DNA of 28,425 nucleotides. Source: Patescibacteria group bacterium. Its GTDB lineage: Bacteria > Patescibacteriota > Patescibacteriia > UBA9934. Position 1 is the stretch's first letter. Every line of letters begins with the position of its first letter. Made by a program: the position numbers and the translations under genes. This document shows positions 23,296 to 28,425 of the stretch, one piece after another. The stretch lies in assembly GCA_030916555.1 (NCBI GenBank), contig JAUPWK010000018.1, positions 1 to 28,425 of the forward strand, read 5' to 3'. Below the pieces are notes generated by a model. That model was not told where the DNA came from. It made no database searches and saw only the letters and a list, made by a program, of their open reading frames with translations.

Positions 23296-23324
23296 AGAAT
23301 ACGGCACACACATATATACGTCAA
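23296..23324 (-). promoter_or_regulatory. Promoter of the 51/100-residue gene pair
   Basis: TTGACG at 23319-23324, a 17-base spacer and TATTCT at 23296-23301 on the minus strand. Its -35 lies one base from the -35 of the divergent plus-strand promoter. Confidence 0.8.
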
Positions 23325-23325
23325 G

Positions 23326-23354
23326 TTGACAAACGGCTAATTTTAGCCTAATAT
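23326..23354 (+). promoter_or_regulatory. Promoter of the 68-residue protein gene
   Basis: TTGACA at 23326-23331, a 17-base spacer and TAATAT at 23349-23354. The two divergent -35 boxes form GTCAA-G-TTGAC, and the spacer contains the inverted repeat GGCTAATTTTAGCC. Confidence 0.82.
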
Positions 23355-23380
23355 TCTCACGCAACCACACAGGAGGCACC

Positions 23381-23587
23381 ATGTGCAGAAGGGCTTTCGG
23401 GCCAGACGAAGAAGACGAAGTCGTAGAAGATCCGGACACCCAGGAGGCCATCCTCCCTGTTTCCCGCCATTTTCCGACTCCAAAAACGCGGGTCGGGACA
23501 GCGATAGCGTCAAAAAACGGCCAGCAGGCCGTGACTCGACGCCTCACGGAGCGCAACGGAGCGCCACCGACCAAACGTCGGCGCTAA
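23381..23587 (+). CDS. Unassigned charged protein (68 residues)
   Basis: An acidic N-terminal half (GPDEEDEVVEDPD) and a strongly basic C-terminus (TRRLTERNGAPPTKRRR), with little hydrophobic core; probably disordered, and the basic tail could bind nucleic acid. A consensus promoter, an AGGAGG Shine-Dalgarno six bases before the ATG and a terminator 22 bases after the stop support it as a real gene. No family recognised. It is divergent from the 51/100-residue membrane gene pair. Confidence 0.65.
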   Translation: MCRRAFGPDEEDEVVEDPDTQEAILPVSRHFPTPKTRVGTAIASKNGQQAVTRRLTERNGAPPTKRRR

Positions 23588-23609
23588 GCGCCGTGAGCTA
23601 CAACGCAAA

Positions 23610-23641
23610 GCGCCACCCAATAACTCGGGTGGCGCGTTTTT
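23610..23641 (+). terminator. Terminator of the 68-residue protein gene
   Basis: GCGCCACCC (23610-23618) pairs with GGGTGGCGC (23627-23635); G and T5 follow. It lies between this gene and the convergent GST gene and may act weakly in both directions. Confidence 0.9.
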
Positions 23642-23658
23642 CTTAATTATTCAGTTTG

Positions 23659-24258
23659 TTAGGCTTCGGCGTGTAACTTGAGCACGGCTGGACGAGCATT
23701 CAGCCCCTGCATCCAGCGCACGATGTTGGCGTACGTTGAAACATCAACTCCAGACGTTTCCGCTCCCGCCACCGTGCTGCTGACATTAATATCCGCGACA
23801 GTGAAAGTGCCAGCGACTAAATATTCCTTACCTTCAAGCGCAGCATCAAGGATTGGTAAGAATCGATCAATCGCAGCCCGAGCAGCAGCGGTGTCATCAT
23901 TATCTGGAGTTTTACGGTAACCTTGCAAAATCAGTGTCATGAAAGGGTCAGCAAGGTTTGCAAGTGCCCAGGCGTTCCACTGTGCCACCAAACCGTGCTC
24001 TTGCAAAGTGCTCCCAAGCAAAGCTGGCTGATGTTTTTCTGCCAAGTATGCGTTAATGGCAAATGACTCAAACAAAACAAAATCGTCATCCATCATGACC
24101 GGAATTTTGCCGTTTGGATTCAATTTAAGAAAAGGCTCAGATTTGTTCTCGCCAGCGGCAAAATCGACGCTCACAGTCTCATAAGCGAGGCCGAGTTCAG
24201 CAATCAACCAATGACAACGATATGCACTGGAACGCTTGGTACCGTAAAGCTTTAACAT
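23659..24258 (-). CDS. Glutathione S-transferase family protein
   Basis: A 199-residue GST. The N-terminal thioredoxin fold has MLKLYGTKRSSAYRC with a Ser/Tyr cluster at 10-13, the cis-proline site NPNGKIP (47-53) and the glutathione-contacting E64-S65 in LFESFAINAYLAEK. The C-terminal helical domain has the folding motif FTVADIN (152-158). It would conjugate or reduce small molecules with glutathione, or use a related thiol. Its start has a TATATA five bases upstream and no Shine-Dalgarno, like the core genes here. Patescibacteria generally lack glutathione synthesis, so the thiol source is an open question. Confidence 0.92.
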   Translation of the reverse strand: MLKLYGTKRSSAYRCHWLIAELGLAYETVSVDFAAGENKSEPFLKLNPNGKIPVMMDDDFVLFESFAINAYLAEKHQPALLGSTLQEHGLVAQWNAWALANLADPFMTLILQGYRKTPDNDDTAAARAAIDRFLPILDAALEGKEYLVAGTFTVADINVSSTVAGAETSGVDVSTYANIVRWMQGLNARPAVLKLHAEA

Positions 24259-24351
24259 AGTCGTATATAAACTAATAATGCGTCATGAGTATGGTCTAAT
24301 ACATCCGTCTTGTCTATGGAAGTATATCGAAATACATGCCACGCAATTACG

Positions 24352-24380
24352 TTGACTTTTTTGCTAAAATCAACTATCTT
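24352..24380 (+). promoter_or_regulatory. Sigma70-type promoter of the 141-residue protein gene
   Basis: TTGACT at 24352-24357, a 17-base spacer and TATCTT at 24375-24380. The spacer wording TTTTTGCTAAAATC is very close to that of the promoter at 22487. Confidence 0.8.
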
Positions 24381-24400
24381 ACGCCAGCTCCGGAGGTGAC

Positions 24401-24826
24401 ATGGGACTTTTCCCTGAGTGTTCTGACAAACGCCTGGAACGACTCGTTGAAGCTGTCTTCATACCGCTATTCATCGCGGCATTGATCGACCCGGAACACT
24501 CGACCGCCGTAGAAGGCGGAGTGCACACACCTTATCACCGCCAGGTGACGGCAAGTCTCCCGGGTCAAGACCCGGTAACGCTGAGCTGGGGGTACACATC
24601 CCCTCCCAACCAGCCTGCGCTCGGCACGATCTTCATTCGCTTTCGTCAGGGCACGCTGCAGTGCAGCTTCGTGTACTATCTGGCGATCAAGCTGATGGAT
24701 GATGGGCTTTGGCAGTATGAAGTTGCGCGCGCTGATGGTCGCGAATGTACGCCCATCAACTACACTCGCGCGAGTACCATGATCGGTGACTTGGCACGAG
24801 ACTTCGGCAAGCTTCACCGAAGCTGA
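24401..24826 (+). CDS. Unassigned island-type protein (141 residues)
   Basis: Starts MGLFPECSDKRLERLVEAVF with a moderately hydrophobic helix at about 17-29 (AVFIPLFIAALI). The rest looks soluble and mixed alpha/beta (VTLSWGYTSPP, LGTIFIRFRQGTLQCSFVYY, LWQYEVARADG). I do not recognise it, and no catalytic motif stands out. GGAGGTG is placed correctly before the ATG, the promoter is near consensus and a strong terminator follows within 11 bases, so it is a self-contained transcription unit. Base composition is richer in G+C than the adjacent GST gene. Confidence 0.7.
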   Translation: MGLFPECSDKRLERLVEAVFIPLFIAALIDPEHSTAVEGGVHTPYHRQVTASLPGQDPVTLSWGYTSPPNQPALGTIFIRFRQGTLQCSFVYYLAIKLMDDGLWQYEVARADGRECTPINYTRASTMIGDLARDFGKLHRS

Positions 24827-24836
24827 CGCCCCCCTT

Positions 24837-24864
24837 CGCAGCCCTAACTATGGGCTGCGTTTTT
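24837..24864 (+). terminator. Terminator of the 141-residue protein gene
   Basis: CGCAGCCC (24837-24844) pairs with GGGCTGCG (24852-24859) around a seven-base loop; T5 follows at 24860-24864. Confidence 0.93.
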
Positions 24865-24868
24865 GCAT

Positions 24869-24911
24869 AAAAAAATGTCCGAGCATCGGGTTTTCAGGCC
24901 CTAGCTCGGAC
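24869..24911 (-). terminator. Terminator of the candidate noncoding RNA
   Basis: GTCCGAGC (24877-24884) pairs with GCTCGGAC (24904-24911), with a possible inner GGG/CCC pair. The minus strand then has T7 from A24869-A24875. No minus-strand gene with a plausible RBS lies between this and the promoter at 25220-25248. Confidence 0.88.
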
Positions 24912-25213
24912 GTGCGTTCGACGGCTATCTTGGTGCTGTTATACACCTTGAAGTTATTTTCGCCGGCTACTAGCTAACGAGACGAAGTGTATCCTCGAGT
25001 AACGCACAGTTCAGAAAACCGTGCTGAACTGGGGCGAACCCGACATGATGCCGGTTCAACCAAGCGCTACTGCCGGTACGGATTTATCGACGTTACGCGC
25101 CGGACTACCATCTGCCAATGGTGTTACGCAACGACGTCGCGGATCAGTCTCAAGAACCTACCGCGATCTACCTCACCCTGTGGCCCCCCGACCACTCCCC
25201 ACAACTGAGACCG
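24869..25213 (-). ncRNA. Candidate structured noncoding RNA, about 345 nt
   Basis: A near-consensus minus-strand promoter (25220-25248) and a strong terminator (24869-24911) bracket about 345 bases. All three minus frames are broken: the longest open stretches I traced are under about 45 codons and lack a Shine-Dalgarno with a start codon. The transcript has several complementary pairs, for example CAGTTCAG/CTGAACTG around 25008-25032, TCGCGG/CCGCGA, CGACGT/ACGTCG and ATACAC/GTGTAT. I see no tmRNA tag or tRNA-like end and no RNase P core motif. It could instead be a decayed gene that kept its signals. The rest of 24827-25314 holds the terminators already listed and the promoter. Confidence 0.5.
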
Positions 25214-25219
25214 AGGAAA

Positions 25220-25248
25220 AGTATAAAGCATTTATTTGGCTGTGTCAA
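25220..25248 (-). promoter_or_regulatory. Strong promoter of the candidate noncoding RNA
   Basis: TTGACA at 25243-25248, a 17-base spacer and TATACT at 25220-25225 on the minus strand, the closest match to consensus among the island promoters. Confidence 0.85.
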
Positions 25249-25270
25249 GCGAATATACGAGTTGATCAAT

Positions 25271-25297
25271 AAAAAACCCATCGGCGCTGCCGATGGG
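25271..25297 (-). terminator. Terminator of the island lipoprotein gene
   Basis: CCCATCGGC (25277-25285) pairs with GCCGATGGG (25289-25297) around a three-base loop; six A at 25271-25276 give a minus-strand T6. Confidence 0.93.
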
Positions 25298-25314
25298 AAG
25301 GTCTCATCCCGAGC

Positions 25315-25713
25315 TCAGAGACCCATGCAGATGTACACCAAACGGTTGTCCGGATTGTTCGGATCCACCGCCAGGTGCTGACGAAGCAGGAGTGTGCTCG
25401 GCCAAAACTGCAGGTCGTTGTCCTGAGTACGCTCGACACAAGCCCATGCGTCAGGATCTTCTTGCCGCTGCACGTAGCAGTCGTGTTGCAATGACCGCGA
25501 AGCCGATACCTTCAACCGGTCCCGCATCTCTACCTGAAACAGGCTGGGATCATCCGGTGGCCGGTGATCGAAGATCTCGAGTCGAGCGGGCGCTCCGCTC
25601 CGGTTCTCGATGAAGTACATCGGGGGCGAATCGGGACTCAGCGCCGACGCGCACGAACCGGCCTCCGGAACCGTCGAGCAGCTACAGCCGACCAAAAACA
25701 CCAAATAACGCAT
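25315..25713 (-). CDS. Unassigned island-type lipoprotein
   Basis: A 132-residue protein with a short lipoprotein signal, MRYLVFLVGC, lipobox cysteine C10. The remainder is polar with a probable beta-rich core (MYFIENRSGAPARLEIFDH, FQVEMRDRLKVSAS), several cysteines (C12, C21, C78, C91, C129) and a C-terminus ending ICMGL. The family is not recognised. The signal has only one basic residue, shorter than typical. AAGAGGT precedes the ATG, a promoter lies at 25749-25776 and a terminator follows. It sits directly downstream of murF, where cell-wall cluster genes such as mraY are often found. Confidence 0.7.
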   Translation of the reverse strand: MRYLVFLVGCSCSTVPEAGSCASALSPDSPPMYFIENRSGAPARLEIFDHRPPDDPSLFQVEMRDRLKVSASRSLQHDCYVQRQEDPDAWACVERTQDNDLQFWPSTLLLRQHLAVDPNNPDNRLVYICMGL

Positions 25714-25748
25714 GGCTACCTCTTCGTCTCAGGAAGCGAGACCGTGGA

Positions 25749-25776
25749 AGAATATCAAATATTAGCAAAAAATCAA
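25749..25776 (-). promoter_or_regulatory. Promoter of the island lipoprotein gene, overlapping the murF stop
   Basis: TTGATT at 25771-25776, a 16-base spacer (TTTTGCTAATATTTGA) and TATTCT at 25749-25754, minus strand. The -35 overlaps the TGA stop of murF (25773-25775). Confidence 0.65.
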
Positions 25777-27059
25777 GCTAACCACCGATCCTCCTGCCGA
25801 ACCAACAACTCTGTCGCCTTACCAGGTTCGGCTAAAATATCCTTAACAAGACGCTCCATGCGCTGTGACTGAGAACCCTTTACAAGCACAACATCGCCTG
25901 TCTCAAGAATGCGATCCAGATAACGGCCAGCTTCAACCGAATCCTTAAACCAAATCGTTTTGTCCTCTGGCATACCCGCCGCAATAGCAGCTTCAATTGC
26001 GAACTTCATCTGAGGACCAACCGCTACAAACAAATCCGCAGCTGTAGCTACACGCTCACCAATCATGCGATGCTCAGCCTCAGATAGGCTTCCAAGCTCT
26101 GCCATGTCCGCCAGTGCAGCAATCCGACGATCCTTAAGCTCCCCTGGAGTAAACTGCTCTAACGCCTCAAGTCCGGCAATAACCGAAGCTGGAGCGGCAT
26201 TATAACTGTCGTCCAAAATAAGCGAACCCTTAATACCAGCCAACGGTCGCAAACGACCATTCACCGGTACAAGCTCCTTTGAAAGCGCGGCCGTGGCCGT
26301 GACTAAAGGCACACCGTGATGCACTGCCACCTGAACGGCAGCAAGGGCTGCGGACACCATAGACACAGTGGCGCAATTCAAAAGCTCAAGCTCGGCAGTC
26401 TCGTTCCCAACGTGCAACGTGGCCTTTGTAACCACAAACACCTCCCCCACATCAAAGCTTTCCTCTTTCGGATAGGTGAACTGAATATCTGTAGCGTATG
26501 CATCACCATTACTTAAGCTATACGTTCTCACGGGAGCATGAAAACGTTTGCGCATGCCCATAACACGAACATCGTCGCCATTTAAAAGCACAAGTCCGTC
26601 CTGCAAGACTGCTTCACCTAAGGCCGCCTTCTCATCAATAAGTGCCTCAAGGCTTGGGTAATTCGAAACATGTACTGGAGAAATCGCCGTAATCACTACT
26701 GTCTGCGGATGTGCAATCCGAATAAGCCCAGCCATATCGCCAGGCTTGTCCACGCCATATTCGAGAACAAGATACTCCGGCATATCTTTGCTCCGCACTG
26801 CCCGAGTAAACAATTTCAACCACTCCCAAGCGTTTTTTCCCGGACTCTGCTCGCCAAGAACTGCGAGGGGTAAACCAATTTCGTTATTGTAATTTTTATA
26901 CGGCGTACGAACACGATATTTTGCACCAAGTGCAATCGCAATTGCGCTACGTGTTGAAGTCTTCCCCACCGAACCCGTAACTGCAACCACTGTTGGGTGG
27001 TACTTTTTGATTTTCGCCTTGGCGATGTTGGCTAACGCTTTGATAACGAGATTTTTCAT
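25773..27059 (-). CDS. murF: UDP-MurNAc-tripeptide:D-Ala-D-Ala ligase
   Basis: Adds D-Ala-D-Ala to the UDP-MurNAc tripeptide, the last cytoplasmic amino-acid step of peptidoglycan synthesis; 428 residues. The Mur ligase P-loop is VTGSVGKTST (27-36), followed by the YNNEIGLPLAVL stretch and LEYGVDKPGDM. The C-terminal domain carries DDSYNAAPASV. The ATG at 27057-27059 is preferred over the in-frame ATG at 27122: the extra 21 residues are not family-like, and a TTAAAT box lies just before the chosen start. It follows the penicillin-binding protein gene on the same strand; the stop overlaps the -35 of an island promoter. Confidence 0.95.
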   Translation of the reverse strand: MKNLVIKALANIAKAKIKKYHPTVVAVTGSVGKTSTRSAIAIALGAKYRVRTPYKNYNNEIGLPLAVLGEQSPGKNAWEWLKLFTRAVRSKDMPEYLVLEYGVDKPGDMAGLIRIAHPQTVVITAISPVHVSNYPSLEALIDEKAALGEAVLQDGLVLLNGDDVRVMGMRKRFHAPVRTYSLSNGDAYATDIQFTYPKEESFDVGEVFVVTKATLHVGNETAELELLNCATVSMVSAALAAVQVAVHHGVPLVTATAALSKELVPVNGRLRPLAGIKGSLILDDSYNAAPASVIAGLEALEQFTPGELKDRRIAALADMAELGSLSEAEHRMIGERVATAADLFVAVGPQMKFAIEAAIAAGMPEDKTIWFKDSVEAGRYLDRILETGDVVLVKGSQSQRMERLVKDILAEPGKATELLVRQEDRWLA

Positions 27060-27125
27060 ATATTTAAGCAAGTGACTGACCAAACGATATATATTCCGCA
27101 GACATGGTCGTAATGCATACAAGCC

Positions 27126-27168
27126 TGACCTGCCGACGACCTAATCCCTCCGCACGTCGGGATGGTCA
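27126..27168 (-). other. Hairpin in the 135-base spacer before murF
   Basis: TGACC-CCGACG (27126-27130, 27133-27138) pairs with CGTCGG-GGTCA (27155-27160, 27164-27168), an interrupted 11-bp stem with a 16-base loop. There is no T tract, so it is not a standard terminator; an RNA processing or attenuation structure is possible. Confidence 0.35.
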
Positions 27169-27194
27169 TAAAGGTCATCAGCTACAAATACAGG

Positions 27195-28425
27195 TTACTC
27201 GATTGGGCGCTCTGGGGCAACGCCGTAATACTCCAAAAGGAAAGCGGCGATTTCGCCAAAGACCGGCGCAGCCGTACTCTCTGCGTAGATCACTCCTTCT
27301 TTGGGATTTTCGATTTTTACAATCATGGCAAAAACTGGATCCTGAACCGGACCATAACCAGCAAATGAACCATTGAATTCAGTTGTCGAATATACGCCAT
27401 TTCTTGCAATCTGCGCCGTTCCGGTTTTGCCACCAATGTAATAACCCGGCACACCTGCTTTTTTACCGTGACCGTATTCCACCACTGACACCAACATTGC
27501 ACCAACAGTCGTTGCCGTTGCAGGAGACACAACTTGTCGAACCTCCTGTGGCTCCGTCTTCTCAACCGTACCGTCCGCATAGCGCAATTCATCAACAATA
27601 TATGGCTTCATAAGCAAGCCACCATTTGCCAACGCCGCATATGCAGTCACGATTTGTAATGGCGTAACCGTGATTCCTTGCCCGAAAGCAGCCGTAGCTG
27701 GATACACCTCTGACCACTCATCAAGTGAAGCAATTGTTCCGGCTACTTCTGATTTTAACTGAATACCCGTTGGCTCACCAAAACCAAATTTCTTCACGTA
27801 ATCTTCTAGAGCGTCACGCCCCATCTGACGCATTACCCAAACCATTCCTGTGTTAATCGACTCTTCCAGCACCTCGATCATGGAAACATTACCAAACACT
27901 TTTTGAGCAGCGTTATGAATGGTAAACGTATCAATTTTCACTGAACCAGTATCTGTAAAGCGGGAATCTGGACTTACCGCGCCTACATCAATTGCGGCCG
28001 CCATAGTGAGCGGCTTAAAAATTGATCCCGGTTCGTAGGCGCTAAAGATAGCCGTATTGTTATATACAGCCGCGTCTTCTACATGGCCATACTCCGCTGG
28101 ATAAAAATCTGGAGCGCCGCACATCGCCAACACCTTACCGGTCTTAGGCTCGAGAATTACTACTGTCCCAGAGTCTGCGCGATGCTGTTCAACACCGCGC
28201 TCCAAAATCTCACACACTTTTACCTGCAACGTGCGGTCAATTGTAAGTACAATATCTCCCCCATCAATCGCAGGTTTAAACTCACGATTCCCTACCCCAA
28301 TCCAGCGCCCCGACACATCAGTTTGTGAATTTAAGTGGCCAGGCTTACCAGACAAAAAATCATTAAAATACCCCTCAAGGCCATAGAGTCCACGTGGCTG
28401 ACCATCGTCTTTACGTCCCAAAAAA
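27195..28425 (-). CDS. ftsI: Class B penicillin-binding protein, FtsI-like (5' end outside window)
   Basis: Transpeptidase that cross-links peptidoglycan. The visible 410 or so residues contain all three active-site motifs: SxxK as SIFK with the nucleophile serine at about 28023-28025, SxN as SIN in EESINTGM, and KTG in GGKTGTAQIA. An N-terminal dimerisation part begins GRKDDGQPRGLYGLEG, typical of FtsI/SpoVD-type enzymes. The frame continues through the window edge: codon 28419-28421 is TTG, an internal leucine, not a start. It is upstream of murF, consistent with a division/cell-wall gene cluster and hence a divisome role rather than elongation. Confidence 0.93.
   Translation of the reverse strand, partial: FLGRKDDGQPRGLYGLEGYFNDFLSGKPGHLNSQTDVSGRWIGVGNREFKPAIDGGDIVLTIDRTLQVKVCEILERGVEQHRADSGTVVILEPKTGKVLAMCGAPDFYPAEYGHVEDAAVYNNTAIFSAYEPGSIFKPLTMAAAIDVGAVSPDSRFTDTGSVKIDTFTIHNAAQKVFGNVSMIEVLEESINTGMVWVMRQMGRDALEDYVKKFGFGEPTGIQLKSEVAGTIASLDEWSEVYPATAAFGQGITVTPLQIVTAYAALANGGLLMKPYIVDELRYADGTVEKTEPQEVRQVVSPATATTVGAMLVSVVEYGHGKKAGVPGYYIGGKTGTAQIARNGVYSTTEFNGSFAGYGPVQDPVFAMIVKIENPKEGVIYAESTAAPVFGEIAAFLLEYYGVAPERPIE

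Noticed and set aside
23044..23574. A 176-codon minus-strand frame across the divergent promoters
   Set aside because: It overlaps three better-supported genes and two promoters, has no RBS and has Arg/Val/Ser composition typical of a shadow frame in G+C-rich DNA.
24869..25213. tmRNA or RNase P RNA
   Set aside because: No tag frame of the usual form, no tRNA-like 3' end with a T-arm sequence, and no GAGGAAAGUCC or ACAGAA core motifs.
22487..25776. Integron cassette array
   Set aside because: Cassettes lie on both strands with their own promoters, and I found no pairs of attC core sites (RYYYAAC/GTTRRRY) at their borders and no integrase.
27060..27122. N-terminal extension of MurF
   Set aside because: Mur ligases begin close to the P-loop strand; the extra residues are not family-like and a -10-like box precedes the chosen ATG.
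1..28425. CRISPR arrays, tRNA or rRNA genes
   Set aside because: No regularly spaced repeats were seen, and no T-arm plus acceptor pairing or conserved rRNA stretch was found on either strand.

Overview
The window looks like a chromosomal segment of a Patescibacteria (Candidate Phyla Radiation) bacterium. The grounds are the gene set: a VirD4/TraG-like ATPase beside dnaX, an ECF sigma factor with a DUF5667-type membrane partner, a bacterial TMEM43 protein, Gmad2 and FG-GAP surface proteins, a short HrcA and many small unassigned proteins. TGA is used as a stop (for example in murF), so the recoded Gracilibacteria/Absconditabacteria code does not apply. Assignments rest on motif recognition alone; no database search was possible.

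Layout. (1) 1-4249, minus: dnaX (3' end outside the window), then upstream a VirD4/TraG-like ATPase overlapping an unassigned 170-residue gene. (2) 4262-6859: TMEM43-like protein and cysS in one unit, bounded by strong terminators. (3) 6870-9872: ECF sigma and anti-sigma-like pair, then an exported FG-GAP propeller protein. (4) 9885-11060: one island-type gene and a membrane protein. (5) 11084-16812: a heat-shock operon in the order hrcA, grpE, HEPN-like gene, dnaK, three small unassigned genes, dnaJ. It starts at a sigma70-type promoter with a variant CIRCE operator and ends at a perfect 14-bp terminator. (6) 16822-19408: coiled-coil protein and Kef-type cation/proton antiporter. (7) 19409-19784: no gene, but dense inverted-repeat structure. 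(8) 19785-22427: M29-like aminopeptidase, a 31-residue protein, Gmad2 lipoprotein, MsrB and YgjP-like metallopeptidase. (9) 22487-25776: accessory zone of small genes on both strands, a glutathione S-transferase and a probable noncoding RNA. (10) 25773-28425: murF and a class B penicillin-binding protein (5' end outside), part of a division/cell-wall cluster.

Two expression styles coexist. Many core genes have a -10-like box only about 5-11 bases before the start codon and no Shine-Dalgarno, which suggests leaderless or very short-leader mRNAs. The island genes (9885-10493, 22541-22678, 22802-23279, 23381-23587, 24401-24826, 25315-25713) look richer in G+C. They have near-consensus promoters with 16-17 bp spacers, usually a clear Shine-Dalgarno, and usually their own terminator. 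None could be assigned a function. The most interesting items are this cassette family, a promoter-to-terminator unit without a credible ORF at about 24869-25248, the HEPN-like gene inside the chaperone operon, and the 177-bp imperfect palindrome at 19576-19752.
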